From Nafulsella turpanensis ZLM-10 (GTDB taxonomy: Bacteria; Bacteroidota; Bacteroidia; Cytophagales; Cyclobacteriaceae): a stretch of DNA of 37,789 nucleotides. Where the stretch lies: positions 1 through 37,789 of the forward strand of contig NZ_ANNU01000046.1 of the NCBI RefSeq assembly GCF_000346615.1, written 5' to 3'. Below the pieces are notes generated by a model. It saw nothing but the letters and a program-made list of their open reading frames with translations. It made no database searches and was not told the origin of the DNA. Within the stretch, counting starts at the first letter, position 1. Every line of letters begins with the position of its first letter. A program made the position numbers and the translations under genes. This document shows, piece after piece, positions 1-8,589 of this stretch.

Positions 1-42
1 CTCATAATCAGAGGGTCACTGGTTCGAGCCCAGTTGGGCCCA
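1..42 (+). tRNA. 3' half of a tRNA with CAU anticodon (Met or Ile2), cut by the window edge
   Basis: The window opens inside the anticodon loop, with the loop CTCATAA at 1-7 and anticodon CAT at 3-5. The rest folds correctly: the 3' side of the anticodon stem is at 8-12, a T-arm follows with 5-bp stem ACTGG/CCAGT (18-22 and 30-34) around the loop TTCGAGC, and the acceptor strand TGGGCCC is at 35-41 with discriminator A42. CCA is not encoded. A CAU anticodon can be elongator Met, initiator Met or Ile2 (C34 modified to lysidine); the missing 5' half prevents a decision. Confidence 0.9.
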
Positions 43-46
43 CTCC

Positions 47-86
47 AAAAAAAAGCCTCTTTACGTAATGTAGAGAGGCTTTTTTT
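47..86 (+). terminator. Intrinsic terminator of the tRNA
   Basis: The stem AGCCTCT (54-60) pairs with AGAGGCT (74-80). It is extended by an A-run before it (47-54) and a T-run after it (80-86), so the hairpin could work in either direction. It lies 5 bases after the tRNA and fits termination of the tRNA transcript. Confidence 0.85.
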
Positions 87-124
87 AATGCTTTGACTGT
101 TTTGAATGTAGGTTAAATATTTCG

Positions 125-148
125 AACTCGCACAAAACTCGCACAAAA
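125..148. repeat. Tandem 11-bp repeat beside the tRNA, possible attachment or integrase-arm site
   Basis: AACTCGCACAA occurs twice head to tail, at 125-135 and 136-146. It lies about 80 bases downstream of the tRNA end, where tyrosine-recombinase islands often keep their arm or core sites. No integrase gene is visible in the window and I found no second copy at the other end, so the att role is inference. Confidence 0.45.
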
Positions 149-286
149 TATTTCATCTATTTTATTCTCCGAATTTCTTATAAAGGATTAACCTGAAATT
201 TTTGTTTCCTTTTCATTGCTCATCTTTTCCCTTTAAGTTTAACTATAATAATCTTTTTTAAGGAAAATTTACATCAAGCAATAAAA

Positions 287-3250
287 CTATAGGTTGTATT
301 CTATTTCTTCAACACCAAAGATTTTATCAATTTCTTGAAATAAATAAATAAAGTTTTTAAACTTTTCTTTGTCTTCAATATTCCTTATTTGTTTAGAAAA
401 CTCTGCTTTCTTCGACTTTTTATCAGATATTTTAAATATGCCATTTATTGGGGTTGCCTCTAGCATCCCGCTCTCTTTTAGTAATTCATCATCAAAATAA
501 TGCTCAATGGAAAAAAAGCTGAACTTCTGTTCTTTTTGAAAATAATTTTCTCTTACAGGTGGAATAGGTAATTTCATTCCATAAACATTCAATTCTTTAT
601 GCTTCTTGATTCTCTCATTTCCAGGCAAGTATTCAAATTTGGAATTTTGAAGACTACCTTTAAACTCTTTTATACCAGCTTCATCATTATCAAACAAACC
701 AATTACTTTTTTATCCTTGGCTGTAGGTCCTAAATTAGAAATACATTTAGCTAACTCCCCGGCTCCGCCTTGTTCTTCATGTATAGGGTTTATCTCCCAA
801 TAGGGAACTGAATCGGTAAGAACCATAAATGCATGTTCTATTATTTGAACATCTGTTTTACCTTCCGTAATTAAAAGATATTCTCGGTCAGTAAAGATTC
901 GATCATAAACTGAAAAGCGCAACCTTCCTACTGGAGAACTCAGATACAGCTCCTTCGCATTTTTGTTAAAGCCTACATGCTTTGATTTATTTGGTAAATG
1001 CTTATTGGGTAGTTTAAGCCCTTCTTTCAATTCATAAAGCTCCTTACTTCCAGAAATAGAAACTCCTATATCTAAAAGCCTTTCAAATAAAGGGTCATTA
1101 AGAATATTTGTATTTTCCACCAGTTCAGTGAGCCTAGATGTTATTCCAATTCTAGGACTAGAAAGAGTAAGAGCAATTGTAAAAAGTTTAAAAGCTACAT
1201 TATAATTAAAGCTTGCCTTTGACATTTCCCCAGGCTCGGTAAGTTTTGGCAATAATTCATCGAAGGCTAGTTGTAAAGGTGCTTTTAAAGTTATAGAATT
1301 ATGATTATCCATAAAAAACATAGTATTAATCATAATTGCCAAAGGTAGGTTGAGATTTTTAAAAAAATATTTCTCATCTGAAGATGATTTTTTCATCCAC
1401 TCATAAAGCTCAAGAGAAAACTTTAAGGAATTAAGAACAGCATCCTTCCGTATTTTATCATCAGTCATGTATAAGGCCTGGAGTAAGTAACCTAATCCAT
1501 GGATACTCTTGAAAAATTCTCCAGCTTTAGAGGATTGATTTGTTCTTTCAATAATCTTTAACAAGAAACCTTCCATCTGCTTGCTTCGGCCAGCGTAGAA
1601 AATGGAAGTATATTGCCAACTAGTTTCTAAAAAATTACTTACTAAATCATCTTCTAGTTCTCTTTGATGGATGAATATTTCCCTTGATGCGTAATATTCC
1701 ATATAAGATTCATGCATAAACTTCACATACTTACCTTCCTGCAGAGATAGCATTCCAGTGTTCTCTATTATAAAAGTTAATGCTTCGGGTAGTTGGTCTA
1801 AATTAATTGTTCCCTTTATACCCTGGAAAAAACTAACAAAGAAGGATTGAAATTCTTCTGTTGTCATATAATTTCTTTCGCCTCTTCTTAATAGCTCTAA
1901 TGCATAAACCGACAGAATCCGCTCGCGAAAATTAATGTCAAAAAATTCTAAATATGTGTCAGGTAGGCTCCTCCCTAACAAGAGATTATTAAAATTGTCA
2001 TAAATATCTGTAATGGTAGCAGGAATTTCAAAATTATTTTCCTCATAAAGTATTGAAATAAGAGATAAGTTTAGTGGAGTTATAGGTAGACGTTGGATTA
2101 TGTTATTTTCTTTTAAGGATTCTAATAAATTGTCTGCCTTATTTACATTGTTCTTAAAATACATTGAAACAAATCCTCGAATCTGCTGATCATTGAATCT
2201 CTCCACAGTGACCTCTTCACATTTCCCTATTGATTCTATTCCATTTATTGATGTATACTCAGTGTACCTTGTCGCTAGAAAAATCTTTTTGTTTCCATTT
2301 CCTAATTGTTTAATGTCAGAAATAATTTTGGATTGGTTTTTCTTATTAAAGTCATCAATTGAATCAATTAAAAAAACAAATTCATACTCAAGCGCCAGTG
2401 TTGAAATTGATTTACCACTGAAATTATTGACTAGCTTTTGTTCTAGTACTTTTAAAATATTTACAGGTTGCTCTATGTTTTCCCTACTTTCAATTAGATC
2501 TATGTTATTTATGTAAACCGGCAGATATTTCTTTCCTAAGGCTGATGTATTTGATTGGATAAAAGATAACCCTATTTGCTTAAGTAATCTCGTTTTTCCA
2601 ATTCCTGGTTCCCCCTTAAGAATTACTGGGCTCTTTAAATCTTTTAATTTTTCAAGAGGTATCCTTATATGAGTCTTTTTAGAGGCCTCAAAGTCTTTAA
2701 CTTTATGTGACAGCCTAGGTTCAATAAAAATATTTAAAAGCTTTTCGTGCGCTGCTTTAAACTGTTTTACCTTCTTGATAGACCAGTCATCATTAGCTTC
2801 ACCTTCAAAAAGCTTTTCATATGCAATGAGATCTTGGTCACTGTGCCTCCAATATTCAGGAAAGAAATTATCTATCTTTTCTGCAAGAACTTCTCTACCC
2901 CAATATTGGATACTTATATTTTCAAAGCTCCTATTCAATTTTTCTTGAAATCCATTGGTAATGTTTTTTGAGGAAACTAAATAGAGGCCATTGTATTGCT
3001 TATGCTTTAATCTCTTTTGTAGTAGCTCTTCTATTGCCTTTAAATTCTCATAATTCTTCGATAAATGATCTGGAATACACAAAAAAAGCAAAGTTTGTGC
3101 TCCTAGAGGAGTATCAACATTTCCTTCAATTAAATTACCGGAAATCCTATCAGTTCCAATTTTAGATTGCTCTAAAACATTTATTAATATTTTAGATAAA
3201 TCCTCTTGAGAATTGATTTTCTCTACTAAAGCTATTTTGTCGGTCCCCAT
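287..3250 (-). CDS. NACHT/STAND ATPase with nuclease-like N-terminus and C-terminal TOPRIM domain, probable anti-phage sensor
   Basis: This 987-residue protein has three parts. Residues 1-140 resemble the restriction-endonuclease-like leader found on some STAND proteins (the WGREVLAEKI stretch near 117), although a clear PD-(D/E)XK triad is not visible. Residues 200-530 are a NACHT-type ATPase: Walker A GEPGIGKT at 213-220, Walker B FLIDSIDD with Asp296 to Asp300, and the FMHESYMEYYA signature near 511 that closes many NACHT winged-helix regions. Residues 530-780 are helical and may be the sensor. Residues 788-987 carry TOPRIM motifs, with Glu796 in LITEGKTD and Asp854-x-Asp856 in LFDNDEAG, as in OLD nucleases. 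Known STAND defence proteins oligomerise on a phage signal and activate an effector; here TOPRIM is the obvious nuclease effector. The gene is more AT-rich than the neighbouring hsdR and is separated from it by 265 bases, so it is probably an independent unit. Confidence 0.85.
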   Translation of the reverse strand: MGTDKIALVEKINSQEDLSKILINVLEQSKIGTDRISGNLIEGNVDTPLGAQTLLFLCIPDHLSKNYENLKAIEELLQKRLKHKQYNGLYLVSSKNITNGFQEKLNRSFENISIQYWGREVLAEKIDNFFPEYWRHSDQDLIAYEKLFEGEANDDWSIKKVKQFKAAHEKLLNIFIEPRLSHKVKDFEASKKTHIRIPLEKLKDLKSPVILKGEPGIGKTRLLKQIGLSFIQSNTSALGKKYLPVYINNIDLIESRENIEQPVNILKVLEQKLVNNFSGKSISTLALEYEFVFLIDSIDDFNKKNQSKIISDIKQLGNGNKKIFLATRYTEYTSINGIESIGKCEEVTVERFNDQQIRGFVSMYFKNNVNKADNLLESLKENNIIQRLPITPLNLSLISILYEENNFEIPATITDIYDNFNNLLLGRSLPDTYLEFFDINFRERILSVYALELLRRGERNYMTTEEFQSFFVSFFQGIKGTINLDQLPEALTFIIENTGMLSLQEGKYVKFMHESYMEYYASREIFIHQRELEDDLVSNFLETSWQYTSIFYAGRSKQMEGFLLKIIERTNQSSKAGEFFKSIHGLGYLLQALYMTDDKIRKDAVLNSLKFSLELYEWMKKSSSDEKYFFKNLNLPLAIMINTMFFMDNHNSITLKAPLQLAFDELLPKLTEPGEMSKASFNYNVAFKLFTIALTLSSPRIGITSRLTELVENTNILNDPLFERLLDIGVSISGSKELYELKEGLKLPNKHLPNKSKHVGFNKNAKELYLSSPVGRLRFSVYDRIFTDREYLLITEGKTDVQIIEHAFMVLTDSVPYWEINPIHEEQGGAGELAKCISNLGPTAKDKKVIGLFDNDEAGIKEFKGSLQNSKFEYLPGNERIKKHKELNVYGMKLPIPPVRENYFQKEQKFSFFSIEHYFDDELLKESGMLEATPINGIFKISDKKSKKAEFSKQIRNIEDKEKFKNFIYLFQEIDKIFGVEEIEYNL

Positions 3251-3515
3251 GTTTTACAGTATATGATTTTTCCTGTTGATTGGTTTAATTTTGAATTTTC
3301 AGCACAACTTTCTTCACACTTCAGACCATTACTGGAAGGATACCAAAAAGTCCTTATTACCAAAAACTCAATTTTTCTTTAAAGTTAATAGGAAACAAAA
3401 ATGATTAAACCAAAAACTAATACATGAATTAGAAGAAGGTTACCCATTCATTTTTAATTATTTTAATAATATTAAAAGTGTGTAAAGTTAGATATTCAAA
3501 TTGATAACCCTGCAC
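3251..3515. other. Intergenic region between the NACHT gene and hsdR
   Basis: These 265 AT-rich bases must hold the promoter of the NACHT gene and the end of the hsdR transcript. I see no strong hairpin with a T-run and no convincing Bacteroidota-type promoter that I would place exactly. No ORF is supported. Confidence 0.4.
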
Positions 3516-6500
3516 TCACCCCACCTCTGCATTGCCATTAATCTCATCAATAATACTGATCACTTTCGTTGCCAACGTATCATCGAATACGCCTAATATG
3601 CCCTGGTCGTGGATGTCGGTGAAGGGGGGCTCGAAGAGGAGGCTTTTGTCGATGGTGCCGTTTTTGGTGAGGTGGCTGATGATGTTGTTGACGAAAGTGA
3701 TCTGGTCGGCGGAGAGCTTACCGGACTGGATGAAGTCGGCAAAGAGCTGATTTGCGGTGTGGATATCTAATCCTACAATGCTGCGGATAAATTTACCCAG
3801 GGGCTGCGACCCATAAGTTTCGCGAAAATCTTCCAGCTGGCCCCGCTCTTCTCCATCGAACAGGAGGCGCTGCAGCTCTTCCAGCTCCTCTTCGGTGATG
3901 GGCTGATTGGTGTTAAGTTTGCGGATGGTGAGGTGGTGCTGGTTTTCGCGGATGAAGCGCTCTACACGCTTTTTATACATCTCGCTGCCGTATGGGGTGG
4001 CTTCCTTTCCTTCTTCCACAATGAAGTCGGAATCCTGCAGGTCGGAATAGATGGGGGCTCTGCCGCTGCTCTCCAGGTATTGCACCAGCTCCCGGACTTC
4101 TTCCCGCACTTCTTCCATTTTTTTCTGCGTCAGCGCTTTGTAGAAGTCGGGGTTGCGCATATCTTCAATGAGGGGCTTTGCCTTTAGCACCTGCGGAATG
4201 GTATACTTGCCACTTAGCTGCTCCGCTATTTCAATCAGGTTCTCCTGGTATCGCTTTTCGGCGGATAACATCAGCAGGCGGGCCAGCTGCATTTTGACCA
4301 TCATCAGGTCAAAACGGCGGGCAGTTTCGTTGATCGCTTCCGGCAGCGGAAGGTGGGCTAAATGTTCTTCGATGAGATGGACCGACTCGGCATCCAGATG
4401 GTTCCAGCGGGAGCGCACCTGGAATTCATCGACATAGCGCTGCTTCATGCCTACCTCAAACCTGTCGTTTTCCAGATCGGCAATGGCTGCATGTAGCTTG
4501 TCGAGCAGCTCATGCGAGAGGGCAAGGTTTTCTTCCTCTCCTGTTTCGGCCAGCAGGCGGCTGAGCTGCAGGCGGGCTTCAAATAACTGTTGACTGACGG
4601 GCTTTTGCTGTCCACTCTCCTTCCCTCTCTGGTTGACCTCGAAGAATTCGAAATTACCGCATACATCGAAGATCAGGAAGTGCGTTTTGGGTTGCTCCGG
4701 CCCGTACACATCCGGACAAAGGCGGGTGCCGCGACCAATCATCTGCCAGAATTTGGCGTAGGAACGTACGGGCTTAAAGAACACCAGGTTCAGCACACGC
4801 GGGGCATCAATGCCGGTATCCATCATGTCGACCGAAACGGCAATCTGCGGCAGGTTTTCCTTGTGCTCATCGCAGAACTGGTCGATCAGGCTTTGGGCAT
4901 GGGAGACCTTATTGTGGATCATGGCCATAAAGCCGGTGCTGTAATGCGGGAAGCGCTCTTCGAAGCACTCGACAATGAATTTAGCGTGCAGCTGGTTGAC
5001 AGCGAAAATAATGGTTCGGCCAATTTTATCGCCTCCTTCAATCTTCAACCCTTCCTTCATGAGGGCATCCAGCACCTTAAAGACGGTGTCTTTATTGAAG
5101 AGCCATTTGTTGAAGGCGGCATTACTGATTTCCTCCGGGAAAAGGCCGGTGCTCTTGTCTCCAAAGGTTTCTTCGTATTTCTCCTTTTCGGCTTCGGACA
5201 GTTCGTGGTAGCGGATCCCTTCCTGCAGGAATTTAGTGGTAACGGCTACGTTCTGGTAGGGATTAAGGTAACCGCCAGCGACGGCATCTTCCAGCTCAAA
5301 GGAAAAGGTAGGGTCGCCATCGCTGCAGCCGAAGAGGTTAAAGGTATTATGGTCGATGCTATCTTTTGGCGTAGCGGTAAGGCCGACAATCAGGCCATCG
5401 AAATATTCGAAAATGGCACCGAAACGGTTGTAGACCGAGCGGTGTGCTTCGTCTACAATAATGAGGTCGAAGTGGCCTACTCCATAAAAGCGTTCAAAGG
5501 AGGAGCGGGCACTGTCGATCCGGTTCATCATGCTCGGATAGGTGCTGAACACCAGCCGGGTAGTGTCGTTTTCCTTTTCTTTGGTGAGGTCGATGGAAGA
5601 CAGCTCAGGCAGGTATTCACCAAAGCTGCGCTTCGCCTGGGTCACCAAAGCATTTCGGTCGGCCAGAAAGAGGATGCGTTTAGCCCAGTTATTCTTGAAC
5701 AGCACTTCCACCAGGGCGGCGGCGGTACGGGTTTTGCCACTGCCGGTGGCCATTACGAGCAGTGCCTGCCGGTGATGCCCCCTTAGCTTTCCACTCCCCT
5801 GCTCTGTTACGGCAAAGGATTCACATACCCGCTGAATAGCTTCTATCTGGTAGGGCCTGCCGGCAATATGGGTATTCACCTGTGCCTGGCGGATATCTTT
5901 GCGAGTCTGGCGGCTCTGGATCATCCAGCGAAGCTCCTCTTTGGTATAGTAGCCGTGGACCTGCCGGGGAGCGCTGTAAAAGGTATCGTCCCACAGCTTA
6001 ATATCATAGCCATTGGTATAGAAAATGACGGGGCGCTGACTATGCATCTGCTCCAGGACATTGGCATAGAGCCATGCCTGATGCCTTCCCTCCTCAATGT
6101 CGGCGGTGGCCCGCTTTGCTTCAATCACGGCCAGCGGCAGGCCATTGTCATCCCACAGCACATAATCGGCAAAACCATTTCCTTTGGGGTTATCGGTTGT
6201 TACTGGCATATGCTTTACCGGGTATTCCAGCTCCCGCCCTTCGGCCAGCTTAAACCAGCCTGCTTCCTGCAGGTCAATATCTATTAAATTACGACGGGTT
6301 TCCGCTTCTGTAAATTCACGACTGAGCGATCGTGCCCGCTCCTGTTTCTGTTGCTGCAGTTGCTGCTTTTCCTGCTCCTGCTGCCTTTTCAGTGCCTCAA
6401 ACTGCTCCTGGTTTTCGCTGGCCAGGCGGCTCAGTTCTTCCTTTTCCCGTGCCAGTGCTGCTACCTGCGCCTCCAGCTCCTTTTGCACCCGCTCACTCTC

Positions 6501-6959
6501 GGCCTGTATTTCCTTAAGCTTCCGCTCCTGCTCCCCTGCTTTTGGAATAAAAATGTCGTCGAAGTGGCCCGGCAGTTCGGGTTCTGCTTCGCTGTATTTT
6601 AAGGCAAACCACTTTAAAAAGTCGAAGAGATAGCGGATACTGGTAAGGGCATCGGCAGCGCTCACTCTCTGGCCATAGTGGCTGGCATTATTACCTGTTT
6701 TCCTGACGATATCAAGCCCTTTCCTGAGCTGAAAGGGGACGAGGTTTTTAAAGTCAGGGGTATAGGTAAGGTTAGCTAAATCGGTATTGTAAGGCAGCTC
6801 CAGGTATTCCAGCTCATAGATGCGGTAGACAGTTTCTTCCATTGCCTGCCGGCAATAGCGGGCCGTGGAGACAGGCTCGGTTCGCACCCGCTCTTCTGCC
6901 CTCTTTACCTTTTGGTAGAGGCTGTTCCATTCGCTGTGTAAGAAGCTAAAGTTGCTCAT
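3516..6959 (-). CDS. hsdR: Type I restriction enzyme subunit R (EcoEI-like HsdR with DUF4145 leader)
   Basis: This 1147-residue protein is the motor and nuclease of a type I restriction system. It hydrolyses ATP, translocates unmethylated DNA and cuts it away from the recognition site, in complex with HsdM and HsdS. Residues 1-115 match the DUF4145 helical leader. A long coiled coil (about 140-215, rich in Glu, Gln and Lys) follows. The nuclease site is Asp265 with Glu280-Ala-Lys282. The SF2 helicase begins with ATGSGKT (404-410) and DEAH (503-506) and continues through the IGRGTRL motif. The last 180 residues resemble the EcoEI_R_C domain. All catalytic residues are present, so the subunit looks active. 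It is the last gene of the long operon that starts with hsdM, 9 bases after a truncated GIY-YIG gene. Its G+C content is visibly higher than in the genes on both sides of the island. Confidence 0.96.
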   Translation of the reverse strand: MSNFSFLHSEWNSLYQKVKRAEERVRTEPVSTARYCRQAMEETVYRIYELEYLELPYNTDLANLTYTPDFKNLVPFQLRKGLDIVRKTGNNASHYGQRVSAADALTSIRYLFDFLKWFALKYSEAEPELPGHFDDIFIPKAGEQERKLKEIQAESERVQKELEAQVAALAREKEELSRLASENQEQFEALKRQQEQEKQQLQQQKQERARSLSREFTEAETRRNLIDIDLQEAGWFKLAEGRELEYPVKHMPVTTDNPKGNGFADYVLWDDNGLPLAVIEAKRATADIEEGRHQAWLYANVLEQMHSQRPVIFYTNGYDIKLWDDTFYSAPRQVHGYYTKEELRWMIQSRQTRKDIRQAQVNTHIAGRPYQIEAIQRVCESFAVTEQGSGKLRGHHRQALLVMATGSGKTRTAAALVEVLFKNNWAKRILFLADRNALVTQAKRSFGEYLPELSSIDLTKEKENDTTRLVFSTYPSMMNRIDSARSSFERFYGVGHFDLIIVDEAHRSVYNRFGAIFEYFDGLIVGLTATPKDSIDHNTFNLFGCSDGDPTFSFELEDAVAGGYLNPYQNVAVTTKFLQEGIRYHELSEAEKEKYEETFGDKSTGLFPEEISNAAFNKWLFNKDTVFKVLDALMKEGLKIEGGDKIGRTIIFAVNQLHAKFIVECFEERFPHYSTGFMAMIHNKVSHAQSLIDQFCDEHKENLPQIAVSVDMMDTGIDAPRVLNLVFFKPVRSYAKFWQMIGRGTRLCPDVYGPEQPKTHFLIFDVCGNFEFFEVNQRGKESGQQKPVSQQLFEARLQLSRLLAETGEEENLALSHELLDKLHAAIADLENDRFEVGMKQRYVDEFQVRSRWNHLDAESVHLIEEHLAHLPLPEAINETARRFDLMMVKMQLARLLMLSAEKRYQENLIEIAEQLSGKYTIPQVLKAKPLIEDMRNPDFYKALTQKKMEEVREEVRELVQYLESSGRAPIYSDLQDSDFIVEEGKEATPYGSEMYKKRVERFIRENQHHLTIRKLNTNQPITEEELEELQRLLFDGEERGQLEDFRETYGSQPLGKFIRSIVGLDIHTANQLFADFIQSGKLSADQITFVNNIISHLTKNGTIDKSLLFEPPFTDIHDQGILGVFDDTLATKVISIIDEINGNAEVG

Positions 6960-6968
6960 TTATCTTTG

Positions 6969-7184
6969 TTAATTCAGAGGAGCTGGCTCTTCCCTGGCAA
7001 TGGCATTTTCCATCCCCATGATACGCTCAAAATATAATAAATCAAACAGATTATACCTTTTTGTGAACTTCGATAAACCGGCTTTATGCTGTAGCACCCG
7101 CACCTCTAAATCGCTGGTGACGCCAATGTAAAGCGTCGTGCGGTTTTTGTTGCTCATGAAATAGACAAAACCTTGTTTTTCCAT
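6969..7184 (-). CDS. Short GIY-YIG nuclease-domain protein, C-terminally truncated
   Basis: The 71 residues begin like a normal GIY-YIG (URI-type) endonuclease: VYFM at 7-10 and LYIGVTSDLEVRV at 18-30 with Arg29, then FTKRY at 40-44. The family continues through a conserved AI-x-RE-K motif and a further 20-30 residues with Lys, Trp and an Asn near the end. Here the chain stops just after AIARE (Glu65) with a short unrelated tail, so the C-terminal helix is missing. It sits 37 bases after mcrC and 9 bases before hsdR. The abrupt end at this junction suggests that recombination joining the mcr and hsdR segments cut the gene. Activity is doubtful, and it may be a remnant. Confidence 0.75.
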   Translation of the reverse strand: MEKQGFVYFMSNKNRTTLYIGVTSDLEVRVLQHKAGLSKFTKRYNLFDLLYFERIMGMENAIAREEPAPLN

Positions 7185-7221
7185 GGTCTTTGATGCTCCG
7201 CTGATGACCCCATTGTTTTCT

Positions 7222-8589
7222 TCAATCTTTCTTGAAACCTAATATTTCTTTTAACCTGTTTGCAAGCCCCTTCCTCGTAGCTTCAAAGATTGCAGCTAAT
7301 TCCCTTTCCTCATTCTGCCCGTTGGCAAACAGTTCCCTATTTAAGATAGGTAACTGATAGGCTTTTATCTCCACCTCAACATTTTCTGCAAACTCGTCTT
7401 TAATCGTCATTTTCCCTTCCTGGGCTTGTTCATTCGTGATGGATTCCGGATAAAACAGGAATACCTCCTGTACCTTATACCTTACCGCATACGCCAGCAT
7501 TTGGTACAAGTCCGGCTGTGAAATACCTTTCTTCGGATCCTTTTCATCCGTGTACACCATTTTGTATTTGGCATCTGCAATAACCCTTTTGCTTGCCAAT
7601 TCAAGAAGCAGGTCTGGCTTTAGAGAAAAGTTCTCTTCCTGGTCAAGGTGAATGGAAGAGGATTGTGCAGTGGCCTTTACCTCTTCCAGCTCTTTGTCAA
7701 TAAAGCCAAACAGGAAGTCTTCAAACACATATTCCATCGGAAGAAGGAAGGCAAAAAGCTGCAGATCATTTTTATAATTGAAGGAAACACAGCTCCTCAG
7801 AAAAAGCGTACAGTAATCCCTGACGGTTTCAAAGTCTGAGAACATAGGGTTAAACTGTATACTTTCACTCTCCTCTGGGGTGGCCCGTATATCGCTTACC
7901 TCATCGAAAATAAAGAGTATTTCTCTCAGGTACTTTTTATTCTCCAGGCTGGTGGTGGCATTGAACAAGAGGGTAGTTACATACTTGATAATCCGGTTAA
8001 ACTTATTATCGAATATAAAAGCATCGTAGGTACAGTTCAGCTTATGCCACCTGCCTCTGGAGAGGTTTTCATTGATGTATTCGTTGATGTTCACCCTCCC
8101 TTTAATGAAAGATAATTCCCGGTTTACTTCTTCATACTGCTGGTAAATGGCATTGGATAAAAGCTGGCGGGTATATTTAGCAAAAAGATAGATTAAGACT
8201 TCAAAAAAGTCACTTTTTATGCTCCCCAGTGAGGTTTGATAATTGGGAAACTTTATTTTACGGCAATAGCTCAGCCACCAGAGAACGTGGTTCTGAATGG
8301 CATTTACATCCTGCTCCGTGTATTCCTTCTCCGCATGGTAAAATATCTTTGGCAGGAGGTTAATTTTATGCCCCTCAAAGTGGATAACCCCTACGTATTT
8401 GCTCGATTTGACTTCCCCACTTTTATGAAGAAACTGAAGAAACTGCTGTACCTCCACCTGCCGATCTTCCTGCTCAAAATAATATCCCGATTTCTCCCTA
8501 CTATTCCAGACGGTATCAAGGAATTCTTCCAGCTGGGCGGACCAGCCAGGAATAGGTTCTTTATTCTGATATTCAAATAGGTTGATCAA
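7222..8589 (-). CDS. mcrC: McrC-family nuclease subunit of a type IV restriction system
   Basis: This 455-residue protein fits the McrC family (5-methylcytosine restriction component), which bridges two McrB rings, stimulates their GTPase and supplies the DNA-cutting domain. The N-terminal half includes the GVIHFEGHKINLLPKIFY stretch typical of McrC. The C-terminal PD-(D/E)XK site is visible: KPDLLLE near 323-329, then IADAKYK near 335-341, then a Gln/Tyr-rich helix (QPDLYQMLAYAVRY). Its ATG overlaps the TGA of mcrB by four bases, the usual coupling of this pair. It probably cuts modified phage DNA and so complements the surrounding type I system, which attacks unmodified DNA. Confidence 0.93.
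   Translation of the reverse strand: MINLFEYQNKEPIPGWSAQLEEFLDTVWNSREKSGYYFEQEDRQVEVQQFLQFLHKSGEVKSSKYVGVIHFEGHKINLLPKIFYHAEKEYTEQDVNAIQNHVLWWLSYCRKIKFPNYQTSLGSIKSDFFEVLIYLFAKYTRQLLSNAIYQQYEEVNRELSFIKGRVNINEYINENLSRGRWHKLNCTYDAFIFDNKFNRIIKYVTTLLFNATTSLENKKYLREILFIFDEVSDIRATPEESESIQFNPMFSDFETVRDYCTLFLRSCVSFNYKNDLQLFAFLLPMEYVFEDFLFGFIDKELEEVKATAQSSSIHLDQEENFSLKPDLLLELASKRVIADAKYKMVYTDEKDPKKGISQPDLYQMLAYAVRYKVQEVFLFYPESITNEQAQEGKMTIKDEFAENVEVEIKAYQLPILNRELFANGQNEERELAAIFEATRKGLANRLKEILGFKKD

Noticed and set aside
4590-5786. Long plus-strand open frame (398 codons) opposite hsdR
   Set aside because: It lies wholly inside the convincing hsdR frame, has no domain or ribosome site, and arises from the G+C-rich codons of hsdR on the other strand.
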